DNA of 64,000 nucleotides, taken from assembly GCF_034259425.1 (NCBI RefSeq), contig NZ_JAXIVU010000013.1, forward strand, positions 4,613 through 68,612, read 5' to 3'. The number at the start of each line of letters is the position of its first letter. The first letter of the stretch is position 1. The notes under the pieces are model-generated. The model had not been told where the DNA came from and ran no database searches. It worked only from the letters and a program-made list of their open reading frames with translations. The DNA is from Denitrificimonas halotolerans. Lineage in GTDB: Bacteria > Pseudomonadota > Gammaproteobacteria > Pseudomonadales > Pseudomonadaceae. Of the stretch, positions 35,908 to 45,030 are shown piece by piece. The position numbers and the translations under genes were made by a program.

Positions 35908-36663
35908 TTAAGGGCGTGGGCCAAGAATCTCTATCAGTTGTTGGCCTTGTGGTGCACCAGGGTGCATTTGCATCATGCCATCCGGTTGTAGGTAGAAAAT
36001 AGCCGGTGTACCTGTAGCACCTAAGCTCGCCATGAGCTGTTGGTTATCATCCAATTGCTTGCGTTGTTCAGCTGCAATAGATTTAATTTCTTTAGCGGGG
36101 TTTTTACCGCTTTCATTACCCTTTAAAGCTGCCTTTTGATCTTTGGCAGAGAGTAAAAATGCCGCTTTCTTCTGGCTGCTTAGACCTAAAGTACCTACCA
36201 TTACGTGACGAATTTGTACCTTGCCTGCATCAACCCAAGGACGTGCATCATTCCAGAAGCGTTTGCAGTATGGGCAGTTTGGGTCAGTAAAGGCGTAGAC
36301 AATTTTTTCTGCACTGTCTGACCCATCAGCAATCCAGGTGCTGTTTTTAAGTTTTTCCCATAGAACTTTACTTTGTGGCAGGCTGACTTTTTCATCTAGA
36401 ACAGGGCCGGTTAAGTCGTCACCATTAGCGTTTAATAAGCTACCAATTAACGCATGTTGGTTATCTTCAGTGACATATAATGCTAGAGGACGGCCATTAA
36501 ACAGTGCTGTGTAACCGGTTAACCCGCTGGGTGCATCAAAGCGCTCCAAGACTTCCACACCGCGATCGCGCATTGCTTCAATAGGGGCAGGAAACTTTTC
36601 TGCTTGAGCCACTACCGGTAAACTCAGTAAAGCCAAGACCGGTAAGAATTTTTTAAAAGTCAT
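35908..36663 (-). CDS. dsbG: Thiol:disulfide interchange protein DsbG
   Basis: Periplasmic disulfide isomerase/reductase. The 251-residue protein has a signal peptide (residues 1-21, cleaving after VAQA), an N-terminal dimerisation domain and a thioredoxin fold with the active site CPYC at residues 130-133. The cis-proline region is GATGTPAIFYLQPDG. It overlaps the next gene by 4 bases and belongs to a three-gene disulfide operon with dsbD (minus strand). The divergent two-component system probably controls it. Confidence 0.92.
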   Translation of the reverse strand: MTFKKFLPVLALLSLPVVAQAEKFPAPIEAMRDRGVEVLERFDAPSGLTGYTALFNGRPLALYVTEDNQHALIGSLLNANGDDLTGPVLDEKVSLPQSKVLWEKLKNSTWIADGSDSAEKIVYAFTDPNCPYCKRFWNDARPWVDAGKVQIRHVMVGTLGLSSQKKAAFLLSAKDQKAALKGNESGKNPAKEIKSIAAEQRKQLDDNQQLMASLGATGTPAIFYLQPDGMMQMHPGAPQGQQLIEILGPRP

Positions 36664-37496
36664 AGTTGTTCCTCTAGTTTAATTTTTTGCTCTGCTGAGC
36701 TGATATGGCGTAAAGCATGCTTTAAGCTAGCAGGTGAAAGCTCACCTAAATGATTATTTTTTAACAAACCATCAGCACTATAAAACAATGTAGTTGGTAA
36801 CGATAAAGAGCCAACTGACTGGCCGACACGTCCACCGGTATCCAGTAAGACATTCTTTAGGCTTAACTGTTGCTGAGTTAAGAATTTATCGACTAATGCC
36901 TGCCCTTCACCTTGGTTAACAAAGACAAAACTTATTTCAGGATTGTTTTTTTGTGCTGCTTCTAAGACTGGCATTTCACGGCGACAGGGAGGACACCAAG
37001 TAGCCCATAAATTGACCACCAGTGGCTTTCCAGCCAAGCTGTGTAAGGCCACGGGGTTGCCATCAATATCACGTAACGAAATTTCAGGTATTTTTTGACT
37101 GCTATGTAGTGCATTCATTACTGAAATACTGGCACCCCATACTACTAGACCAATACAGACTCCAGTAGCTAAAGGGATGCGTAATGAGGATTGGCGCCAT
37201 GCTTTGTAGATACCTACTAAGACGGCGGCAATGAGTCCTGGTAGTAATAAAAAACCGCCATCTCGAATATCAACGATCTGTATTAGGTTGTCAGCATACT
37301 GCTCAAAGTACTTCAATACAAAGGTCATGCGGCTAACAAGCGCACCTATTAATAACATGTTAAACAGTACGGACTCAGGGTTAGCGCCCCGTTTACGGCC
37401 TATCAACCATCCACTGAACCAGGCAATAAAAAAGGCTGCATAGAGCAGTGCTAAGTCCATCGGAATGGCGAAAGGGCCTAAGTTAAAACTCAACAT
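36660..37496 (-). CDS. Membrane-anchored TlpA-like thioredoxin with multi-helix N-terminal domain
   Basis: A 278-residue protein. Residues 1-130 contain about four hydrophobic segments (10-32, 43-60, 80-97, 107-128) and resemble part of the prolipoprotein diacylglyceryl transferase fold. A periplasmic thioredoxin domain follows, with the active site WCPPC (Cys168 and Cys171), the TlpA/ResA form. It sits between dsbG and dsbD and overlaps or abuts both, so it is likely a relay or a reductase fed by DsbD. The role of the membrane domain is unknown. Confidence 0.85.
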   Translation of the reverse strand: MLSFNLGPFAIPMDLALLYAAFFIAWFSGWLIGRKRGANPESVLFNMLLIGALVSRMTFVLKYFEQYADNLIQIVDIRDGGFLLLPGLIAAVLVGIYKAWRQSSLRIPLATGVCIGLVVWGASISVMNALHSSQKIPEISLRDIDGNPVALHSLAGKPLVVNLWATWCPPCRREMPVLEAAQKNNPEISFVFVNQGEGQALVDKFLTQQQLSLKNVLLDTGGRVGQSVGSLSLPTTLFYSADGLLKNNHLGELSPASLKHALRHISSAEQKIKLEEQL

Positions 37497-39226
37497 TAAT
37501 TATCCTGCACTGCACTGTTTAAGTGGCGTAAAAACTCACTGGCAGACACTTCGCCAGTGATACGTTCAGCTCGGTGTTCATTGCCTTGTGGGTCGATAAA
37601 GAGAATAGTTGGTGGTCCCATAATTTGTCGATCTTGCATAAACTTTTTATGTGCCTCTGTGTTTAAAGTGACATCCAGTTGCAGTTGACGAAAGTCTGTC
37701 AAAGCATCTTGCACCTCGGCTTTGCCAAATACGGTTTTTTCCATCACTTTGCAGGAAACGCACCAGTCCGCATAAAAGTCTAAAAGTACCCATTGACCAT
37801 CTTGTTGCGCCTGTGCCATTTGAGTTTCCAGTTGTTGAACATTAACAAAGCGTTGCATTTCAGCTTTGCTGCTGACAACTGTTTGAGATGGAGTGTTAAG
37901 ATTTTCTAGAGGGCGTAATGGGTCGCTCCCTCCGGCAGCAGAACCAAAAAGCATAATGCCGCCCCAGATGCCCAACAGTAGAGCAAGGTATCGGCTGATG
38001 AAGCGCCAGCTCGGACGTTCAATGGTATTGATATGTACAGCAATAGCGAGTAACAGTGCTCCCCAGAGACCAAGGAATAACGGGCCGCTAATGACCGGGC
38101 GAATGATAATAATGGCTGTGGCAAGTAAAGCATAACCAAAGATACGGTTGATGTTTTCCATCCAGTTTCCAGGTTTAGGCAACCAACGCATGCCAATGGT
38201 TATGGCTAAAAGTAATGGAATACCGCTACCTAGGCCGAGGGAAAATAATGCTAAGCCGCCACGCATGCTGTCACCACTTTGTGCGATATACAGTAATGCT
38301 CCGGCTAGTGGTGCAGTCATACAAGGCCCTACGAGTAAGGCTGACAAAGCGCCTAGACTAGCTGCACCAACTAAACTACCGCCTTGTATATTTTGGTCGG
38401 CACCTTGTAGGCGCTCACGGATAAATGCCGGGAGTTGTAAGGTGTAAACTCCAAATTGAGCTAAAGCTAAGAGAGTAAAAATACCGGCAAAGGGTAATAA
38501 TAACCATGGTTGTTGCAGAGTGGCGGCAAGGTTACTGCCTAAGCTGGCTGCTACGACTCCAAGTCCTGCGTAAACTAGAGCCATAGGTAAAATAAAAGCA
38601 ATACCTAAGCGTGCACCTTGCCAGCCCCCTTTTTTGGAGCCAGTAATGACGCTGGTTAAGATAGGCAACATCGGCAACATGCAGGGGGTAAATGCCAGCA
38701 AAATACCCATTATAAAGAAGGCGAAAATATTCATGAGCAAGCTTGAGTCGCCTAGGCGCTCAGCAATGGATTGATCTTCCGCTAAGCTGATGGGGGCTGA
38801 TGAGTCGTACCCCTTCGCTGTTGTAGTTAATTCACCTCCTAGGGTAGTGGTTTGCGGAGGGTAACATAGCCCTGCATCAGCACAGCCTTGCCAAGTCACT
38901 TTAATGGGTCGTGCCACGTCAGCGTCGATTGGAACCTGTAACAAGTGGCGATAAATTTGCGTGTCACCAAAAAACTCATCGGAGTGATCTATACCTTCAG
39001 GTAAGTCAACCTCGACAACTTGGCCGTTGGCATCAGTCACTTTGGTTCGATGTTTATATAAATAATGCTTATCAGTAATCTGCCAAACTAAAAGATTGGG
39101 TTCGATATCTTCCATGGCTTCAAAACGAAAGGCCTCTTCAACTGGTAAGAAGTCTTGCTGATTACTGGTAAAAGCTTGCGTTAAACTACTGATAGAAAGT
39201 AGTAACGCAATAAAAATATAGCGCAT
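37496..39226 (-). CDS. dsbD: Thiol:disulfide interchange protein DsbD
   Basis: Carries electrons from cytoplasmic thioredoxin across the membrane to periplasmic proteins such as DsbG. It has 576 residues. A signal peptide (1-18) leads an alpha domain with the cysteine pair in GCADAGLCYPP. Eight hydrophobic segments follow, with FTPCMLPMLP and VGPCMTAPLAG holding the membrane cysteines. The C-terminal gamma domain has the thioredoxin motif DWCVSCK. It heads the dsbD-tlpA-dsbG operon and faces the response-regulator gene across a 171-bp gap. Confidence 0.95.
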   Translation of the reverse strand: MRYIFIALLLSISSLTQAFTSNQQDFLPVEEAFRFEAMEDIEPNLLVWQITDKHYLYKHRTKVTDANGQVVEVDLPEGIDHSDEFFGDTQIYRHLLQVPIDADVARPIKVTWQGCADAGLCYPPQTTTLGGELTTTAKGYDSSAPISLAEDQSIAERLGDSSLLMNIFAFFIMGILLAFTPCMLPMLPILTSVITGSKKGGWQGARLGIAFILPMALVYAGLGVVAASLGSNLAATLQQPWLLLPFAGIFTLLALAQFGVYTLQLPAFIRERLQGADQNIQGGSLVGAASLGALSALLVGPCMTAPLAGALLYIAQSGDSMRGGLALFSLGLGSGIPLLLAITIGMRWLPKPGNWMENINRIFGYALLATAIIIIRPVISGPLFLGLWGALLLAIAVHINTIERPSWRFISRYLALLLGIWGGIMLFGSAAGGSDPLRPLENLNTPSQTVVSSKAEMQRFVNVQQLETQMAQAQQDGQWVLLDFYADWCVSCKVMEKTVFGKAEVQDALTDFRQLQLDVTLNTEAHKKFMQDRQIMGPPTILFIDPQGNEHRAERITGEVSASEFLRHLNSAVQDN

Positions 39227-39397
39227 ACGTAATGATCCTATTGGGTTTGCGCATACTATGCAGAGAATCGATTAAGGCAGTATTAAAGGTTAATTTACTC
39301 TTAATCGAAGTATTGTAGGTTAGATATACATTATGCTGCTGTATTGTTAATCAGGTATTCCTATTATGCCTGTATTGTATTGAGAGTTGACTGACTT

Positions 39398-40069
39398 ATG
39401 CACATATTATTGGTTGAAGATGACCTTTTAATTGCCCAAGGTTTGCAAACAGGATTGGAGTTACAAGGTTTTACTTTGAATCATATGGCACATGCTGCAG
39501 CAGCTGAGCAGGCGCTGGAGTTGGGGCATTTTGATGCCATGATTCTAGATCTTGGCTTACCTGATGAAGATGGTTTGCAATTGTTAACTCGTATGCGTCA
39601 GCAAGGTAAAGATTTACCCGTATTGATTTTGAGTGCGCGGGATTCGGTATTGCAGCGGGTTGAAGGCTTGCAAGCAGGAGCAGATGATTACTTACTTAAG
39701 CCTTTTGATTTGCGTGAGCTTGCGGCACGCTTACACAGTCTATTAAGACGTAGCAGCGGACGAAGCACGCATCTAATCGAACACCATGGTCTAGCCTTTG
39801 ATCCAGCCACTCGAGAGACTACTTTGCACGGCGAGTTAGTGACACTCTCCCGTCGTGAGCAGGCTTTGCTGGGGGCGTTGTTGCAAAATCCAGGGCATAT
39901 TTTAAGTGCTGAACAACTACAAGATAGCTTGTATGGCTTGGGTGATGGTGTTGAGAGTAATGCAATCAATGTACATATTTACAATTTACGCCGCAAGCTA
40001 GGCAGTGAAGTGGTCAAAACTGTACGGGGTTTAGGCTATCGTATCGGGGTACCTCGTGAGCCTGCGTAA
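39398..40069 (+). CDS. dsbR: OmpR-family response regulator of the dsb two-component system
   Basis: A 223-residue regulator with a receiver domain (phospho-acceptor Asp51 in MILDLGLPDEDG, Lys in LLKPFDLRELAARL) and an OmpR-type winged helix (LSRREQALLGALLQNPGHILS and NAINVHIYNLRRKLG). The gene order dsbG-tlpA-dsbD, divergent regulator, kinase matches the copper-responsive DsbRS locus of P. aeruginosa as I recall it. On that basis it probably activates the dsb genes under copper or thiol stress. The symbol is assigned by synteny. Confidence 0.8.
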   Translation: MHILLVEDDLLIAQGLQTGLELQGFTLNHMAHAAAAEQALELGHFDAMILDLGLPDEDGLQLLTRMRQQGKDLPVLILSARDSVLQRVEGLQAGADDYLLKPFDLRELAARLHSLLRRSSGRSTHLIEHHGLAFDPATRETTLHGELVTLSRREQALLGALLQNPGHILSAEQLQDSLYGLGDGVESNAINVHIYNLRRKLGSEVVKTVRGLGYRIGVPREPA

Positions 40070-41402
40070 GCGCTTGTTATTAATTTTAGGTGGTACATTT
40101 ATTGTACTTTGGAGCCTTGCAGCAGTTTGGTTGCTTGGCGATTTGCGTCGTGAGATGACGGCTGCATTGGATGAGCGTTTGGCTTCATCAGCACACATGG
40201 TGGCCGGTTTACTGGAACAATTGTCACAGCCTTTACCTGCTTTATATGCCAGCCCATTAAGTGCATCGGAGTTGGGGTTGCAAGGAGGTCTAGTATGTCA
40301 GGTGCGCTCTTTACGTGGTGAAGTGCTAGTGCGCACCCCTAATACACCAACAGCTGTGTTAGCCGAGCAAGGTGTAGGGTTTCATGATACGACTGTAAAT
40401 GGCGAGCGTTGGCGCAGTTATACCTTACAGCGGCAGCACCTATGGGTGACCACAGCAGATCGACTGGATGAGCGATCAACCTTACAGTCGTCCATTTTAA
40501 TTGCTGCAGCACTCCCCGTATTATTAGCATTGCTAGGAAGTTTGGTTTTAACTTGGTTTGGTATTGGTCGAGGTTTAAAGCCGTTAAAAAGCTTAAGAGA
40601 GTTGCTTGCACAACGTGATGCGGAAGATTTACAAGCTGTTTATGTTGAGCATTTACCTAAAGATTTACAGCCATTAGTTAGCACTTTAAATCAGTTATTT
40701 GATCGTATTGCTGCTGCCTTAGTTCGTGAGCGTCGCTTTACTAATGATGCTGCTCATGAGTTGCGTACACCATTAACCGCAGTAAAAACACATCTGCAAA
40801 TTGCTCAAATGAGCACTGGTAAGGTTGCTGAACGTGCCTTACTGCAAGCAGAAACTGCTGTGGGTCGTATGCAAAAAAGTTTGGAGCAACTACTATTGCT
40901 GGCTCGTGTGGAAAGTACCCAAGACTTTGAAGTAGATGGTCAAATCAGTGCACAAAATCTTGCCCGCCATGCTTTAGCTGATTTAATTGCTGTACCTGGT
41001 TATCAGCGTATTGAAGTGATCAATGAACTTGAAGACGAAGTTTTAGTAGCTGTACCAGAGTCTTTGGCAGTGGCCTCTTTGCGTAACTTATTGGATAACG
41101 CTTTACGTTATAGCCCCGCTCAGAGTTGTGTGGAGCTGTATATTGGACGTGCTGATCAACAACTATTGCTACGGGTACGTGACTCGGGTCCTGGTTTAAC
41201 AGATGAAGATATTCAACAGGCGAAACAGCGTTTTTGGCGCACATCTAATAAACCAGGAGGGAGTGGTCTTGGATTGGCTATTGTTCAAGCTGTGACAGAG
41301 CGTTATGGTGGGGTGTTGCGTTTGCAAGCTGCACCCACCGGTGGGTTGGATGCTTGGTTATATTTACCTATAAGTAAGAGCTCATCGACTTCTACTGGGT
41401 AG
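40056..41402 (+). CDS. dsbS: Sensor histidine kinase of the dsb two-component system
   Basis: A 448-residue membrane kinase. Transmembrane segments lie near residues 8-28 and 145-170 and enclose a periplasmic sensor of about 115 residues. The HisKA box RFTNDAAHELRTPLTAVKTH carries the phospho-accepting His (about residue 235). The catalytic domain has N (LRNLLDNALRYSP), G1 (DSGPGL) and G2 (GSGLGLAIV) boxes. The periplasmic domain has one cysteine, at about residue 81 (LVCQV), a candidate metal or redox sensor. It starts with GTG at 40056 and overlaps the regulator by 14 bases. Confidence 0.85.
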   Translation: MSLRKRLLLILGGTFIVLWSLAAVWLLGDLRREMTAALDERLASSAHMVAGLLEQLSQPLPALYASPLSASELGLQGGLVCQVRSLRGEVLVRTPNTPTAVLAEQGVGFHDTTVNGERWRSYTLQRQHLWVTTADRLDERSTLQSSILIAAALPVLLALLGSLVLTWFGIGRGLKPLKSLRELLAQRDAEDLQAVYVEHLPKDLQPLVSTLNQLFDRIAAALVRERRFTNDAAHELRTPLTAVKTHLQIAQMSTGKVAERALLQAETAVGRMQKSLEQLLLLARVESTQDFEVDGQISAQNLARHALADLIAVPGYQRIEVINELEDEVLVAVPESLAVASLRNLLDNALRYSPAQSCVELYIGRADQQLLLRVRDSGPGLTDEDIQQAKQRFWRTSNKPGGSGLGLAIVQAVTERYGGVLRLQAAPTGGLDAWLYLPISKSSSTSTG

Positions 41403-42291
41403 CAAGAGTCTGTTGGCGTTGTTGCTGTTTTTCTTTTTTATAACTTAAGGCTGCTGCAGGAACTGGGGTCACCTCCCCTGTTTCTAGCCATTTCTTTAGG
41501 CGGTTCGCGTCTGCCATATGGGTGTACTTGCCAAAAGCATCGAGTACTACAAATGCTACTGGACGTTGATTCATTTCAGTTTTCATGACTAAGCAATGCC
41601 CAGCACTATTAGTGAAACCTGTTTTACTGATTTGAATATTCCAGTTATCTTTACGCACCAGTGCGTTGGTATTACGAAAGTTAAGGCCATATCTTGGTGC
41701 GTTAAAAGTGACATACTTTTCATCTAAAGTACTGAATTGACGAATCAGCGGGTATTGGTTAGCTGCCTTAATTAACAAAACTAAGTCATGAGCATTAGAT
41801 ATGTTTTGTTCGGATAAACCTGTGGGTTCTACAAAGTTAGAATTATGCATACCTAAGGCTCGCGCTTTAGCATTCATGGCTTTAATGAATGCTTTGTGTC
41901 CACCTTGATAGTGATGTGCCAAGCTAGCTGCCGCTCGATTTTCTGAAGACATTAATGTAATTAGTAAGAGGTCCTTACGGCTCAATTCGCTGCCTATGCG
42001 TACGCGCGAAAAAACACCCTGCATTTCCTTTGTATCTTTTATCACAATGGGTAGTTGCTCATCTAACGCTTGTTGCGCATCAAGAACCACCATTGCTGTC
42101 ATGAGTTTGGTCACCGAAGCAATTGGCACTTGGTAATTAGGGTTACTGGAATAAAGCACTTCATTGGTTTCCAAATCTACTAATAGTGCACTGCCTGCGG
42201 CGAGATCTTGCTCCGGTGTGTTTGCATAAGATTGGCCAAAGAATATGTAGGCAGCCAAGAAACCTGTTTTTATCAGAGTTAAAAGTTTCAA
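41392..42291 (-). CDS. pbpG: D-alanyl-D-alanine endopeptidase (PBP7 / PbpG family)
   Basis: Periplasmic serine peptidase that cuts peptide cross-links in peptidoglycan. It has 299 residues and a signal peptide (1-23). The three active-site motifs are ASVTK (SxxK) near residue 59, SSEN (SxN) near 117 and KTG in ISKTGFTNSAGHC near 225. It is convergent with the kinase gene and overlaps its 3' end by 11 bases. It lacks the C-terminal anchor seen in PBP5-type carboxypeptidases, as expected for PBP7. Confidence 0.93.
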   Translation of the reverse strand: MKLLTLIKTGFLAAYIFFGQSYANTPEQDLAAGSALLVDLETNEVLYSSNPNYQVPIASVTKLMTAMVVLDAQQALDEQLPIVIKDTKEMQGVFSRVRIGSELSRKDLLLITLMSSENRAAASLAHHYQGGHKAFIKAMNAKARALGMHNSNFVEPTGLSEQNISNAHDLVLLIKAANQYPLIRQFSTLDEKYVTFNAPRYGLNFRNTNALVRKDNWNIQISKTGFTNSAGHCLVMKTEMNQRPVAFVVLDAFGKYTHMADANRLKKWLETGEVTPVPAAALSYKKEKQQQRQQTLATQ

Positions 42292-42403
42292 AGGAGTTAC
42301 TCAAATTAGATCAGAAGACACTTAGAGTGGTCTAAGTAAGTTGTGGGTAAGACAGCACAATGATACATAAGGTTCGTAGAGTTTATAGGGTGTTACATCT
42401 GGA

Positions 42404-42516
42404 TGTTCCACGTGAAACATTTATGTGAAGATAAATGTAGAGTGTTCCACGTGGAACAGTCCACTATAGTTCTCCGGTATAGCCTTTTAGATCGGAAAAA
42501 TGTTCCACGTGGAACA
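42404..42516. promoter_or_regulatory. parS: Cluster of three parS sites
   Basis: Three 16-bp palindromes: TGTTCCACGTGAAACA at 42404-42419 (one half-site variant), TGTTCCACGTGGAACA at 42443-42458 and again at 42501-42516. They lie in the 318-bp pbpG-gyrB gap, which otherwise holds only the gyrB terminator. They match the Pseudomonas ParB-loading consensus, and parB is in this window. Two more sites lie inside recF. Confidence 0.92.
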
Positions 42517-42550
42517 AAAGTAAATTATGAGTTTTTAGGTTTTTGTAGGT

Positions 42551-42586
42551 AAAAAAAATCGCCGCACCCATGCGGATGCGACGATT
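42551..42586 (-). terminator. Rho-independent terminator of the dnaA-gyrB operon
   Basis: On the minus strand AATCGTCGCA and TGCGGCGATT form a stem followed by eight T residues. It lies 24 bases after the gyrB stop codon. Confidence 0.85.
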
Positions 42587-42609
42587 ACTTCTAACAGAAA
42601 ACTAAAGCT

Positions 42610-45030
42610 TTAGAAATCCAAGTTAGATACTGCTAATGCGTTATCCTCAATAAAGGCACGGCGTGGCTCCACATGATCACCCATTAAAGTGTTAAAGATT
42701 TGATCTGCAGCAATCGCGTCATCAATGGTCACTTGTAGCATACGGCGTTGACTTGGATCCATTGTAGTCTCCCAGAGTTGCTCTGGGTTCATCTCCCCAA
42801 GCCCTTTATAGCGTTGTACACTTAAGCGACGGCTGCCTTCAGCCAACAACCAATCGAGCGCTTCAGTAAAGGTGCGCACTTCTTTTTTGCGCTCCCCTCG
42901 CATGACATATGCATCATCTTCGAGCAGGTTATCCAGTTTATTACCAAGCTCTGTTACAGTGCGGTAATCGTTACTGGAGAAGAAGTCGTGATTGAATAAT
43001 ATATGGTTTGTTAATCCATGGGCCTTAATTTGGATGTCTGGCAGCCAGTAATTTCTTTCGCTGTCGTGACGCAGACCTACGGTATACACCTCGCCTGATT
43101 TTTCAACATTATCCATGCGTGTTTGTAGTGTTTCTAACCAGGCTTGCATGGCTACCTTATCTGTTAATTGCTCTGGTTCAACACGATCTAGGTAGATAAA
43201 GTGTTCAGTAATCTCTTTTGGATATAAGCGAGACAGACGATCAAGAGTCTTCTGCACAGTACGGTATTCACCGACGAGCTCTTCGAGTGCTGCGCCCGAT
43301 AGACCAGGTGCGCTTGCATTAACGTGTAGGCTGGCATCCTCTAAAGCAGCATTGGTGAGGTATTCATCCATAGCCTCATCATCCTTAATGTATTGCTCTT
43401 GTTTGCCACGCTTAACTTTGTACAGCGGTGGCTGAGCAATATAAATGTAGCCGCGCTCAATGAGCTCCGGTAACTGGCGGAAGAAGAAGGTTAATAAGAG
43501 TGTACGAATATGCGAGCCATCCACGTCAGCATCCGTCATGATGATGATGTTGTGGTAGCGTAGTTTGTCGATATTGTACTCTTCGCGACCAATGCCGCAG
43601 CCCAGTGCAGTAATCAGCGTACCCACTTCTTGGGATGAGATCATGCGATCAAAACGAGCTTTTTCTACGTTTAGAATCTTACCTTTGAGGGGGAGAATCG
43701 CTTGTGTTTTACGGTCACGGCCCTGCTTGGCTGAGCCGCCAGCTGAGTCTCCTTCCACAATGTAGAGTTCAGAGAGAGCAGGGTCTTTTTCTTGGCAGTC
43801 AGCTAATTTACCTGGCAATCCTGCTATGTCTAAAGCACCCTTACGACGTGTCATTTCACGTGCTTTACGGGCTGCTTCACGGGCGCGTGCGGCATCAATC
43901 ATTTTCGCAACGATAGCTTTAGCTTCCGCTGGGTTTTCTAACAGGTAGTCAGAAAGGTATTTCCCCATCTCTTGTTCTACTGCTGTTTTAACTTCAGAGG
44001 AAACCAGTTTTTCTTTCGTTTGCGAACTGAACTTAGGGTCTGGCACTTTAACGGAAACAATTGCAGTTAGGCCTTCACGGGCATCGTCACCAGTGGTATT
44101 AACTTTGTCGCGTTTGCCTAAGCCTTCAGCTTCAATGTAGTTGTTCAAATGACGGGTTAAGGCGCTACGGAATCCCGCCAAATGAGTACCACCATCCCGC
44201 TGCGGAATGTTATTAGTGTAGCACTGCAAGTTTTCATTAAAGCCATCGTTCCACTGCATGGCAACTTCTACACCAATACCGTCTTCTTCACGTTGGGTGG
44301 AGAAGTGAAAGATTTCGTTGATTGTAGTTTTATTGGTGTTTAAATATTCAACAAAAGCTTTTAAGCCGCCTTCATACTTAAAGAGCTCTTCTTTACCGGT
44401 GCGCTCATCCTTTAAATGAATGCCGACTCCAGAATTGAGGAAGGACAGTTCACGTAAACGCTTCGCCAAAATTTCCCAGCTAAAGTGAATATTAGCAAAG
44501 GTCTCAGGTGAGGGCTTAAAGTGAATACGTGTACCTGTTTGTTCCGTATCGCCCACTGCACTCATAGGAGCTTGAGGTACGCCATGATGATAGGTTTGCT
44601 CCCATACTTTGCCTTGACGGCGAATGGTCATAACCAACTCACGCGATAAGGCGTTAACTACCGAGATACCTACACCGTGGAGTCCGCCCGATACTTTATA
44701 GCTGTTATCGTCAAATTTACCACCAGCATGCAGTACCGTCATAATTACTTCGGCAGCGGATACCCCTTCCTCTTCGTGAATATCGACTGGGATGCCGCGG
44801 CCGTTATCTTGGACGGTGATCGATTCGTCTGGGTGAATGGTAATAGTGATCTCATCGCAATGGCCGGCTAAGGCCTCGTCGATGGAGTTGTCCACGGTTT
44901 CAAAAACCATGTGATGTAGCCCGGTGCCGTCATCAGTATCGCCGATATACATGCCAGGGCGTTTGCGTACTGCATCCAGCCCCTTCAGGACTTTAATACT
45001 ACTGGAATCGTACGATTGTTCTTCGCTCAT
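42610..45030 (-). CDS. gyrB: DNA gyrase subunit B
   Basis: ATPase subunit of gyrase, which adds negative supercoils and is a target of coumarin and quinolone drugs. It has 806 residues. The GHKL ATPase domain includes VQDNGRGIPVDIH and GGLHGVGISVVNAL. The TOPRIM domain has YIVEGDSAGGSAKQGRDR and MTDADVDGSHIRTLLL. The C-terminal block LQRYKGLGEMNPEQLWETTM (written as VQRYKGLGEMNPEQLW here) is intact. The start overlaps the recF stop by 4 bases. It is the last gene of dnaA-dnaN-recF-gyrB. Confidence 0.98.
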   Translation of the reverse strand: MSEEQSYDSSSIKVLKGLDAVRKRPGMYIGDTDDGTGLHHMVFETVDNSIDEALAGHCDEITITIHPDESITVQDNGRGIPVDIHEEEGVSAAEVIMTVLHAGGKFDDNSYKVSGGLHGVGISVVNALSRELVMTIRRQGKVWEQTYHHGVPQAPMSAVGDTEQTGTRIHFKPSPETFANIHFSWEILAKRLRELSFLNSGVGIHLKDERTGKEELFKYEGGLKAFVEYLNTNKTTINEIFHFSTQREEDGIGVEVAMQWNDGFNENLQCYTNNIPQRDGGTHLAGFRSALTRHLNNYIEAEGLGKRDKVNTTGDDAREGLTAIVSVKVPDPKFSSQTKEKLVSSEVKTAVEQEMGKYLSDYLLENPAEAKAIVAKMIDAARAREAARKAREMTRRKGALDIAGLPGKLADCQEKDPALSELYIVEGDSAGGSAKQGRDRKTQAILPLKGKILNVEKARFDRMISSQEVGTLITALGCGIGREEYNIDKLRYHNIIIMTDADVDGSHIRTLLLTFFFRQLPELIERGYIYIAQPPLYKVKRGKQEQYIKDDEAMDEYLTNAALEDASLHVNASAPGLSGAALEELVGEYRTVQKTLDRLSRLYPKEITEHFIYLDRVEPEQLTDKVAMQAWLETLQTRMDNVEKSGEVYTVGLRHDSERNYWLPDIQIKAHGLTNHILFNHDFFSSNDYRTVTELGNKLDNLLEDDAYVMRGERKKEVRTFTEALDWLLAEGSRRLSVQRYKGLGEMNPEQLWETTMDPSQRRMLQVTIDDAIAADQIFNTLMGDHVEPRRAFIEDNALAVSNLDF

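Noticed and set aside
42404..42516. Three near-identical short repeats that could suggest a small CRISPR-like array.
   Set aside because: The repeats are 16-bp palindromes matching parS, the spacing is uneven (39 and 58 bp) and further copies lie inside recF. No cas gene is present.
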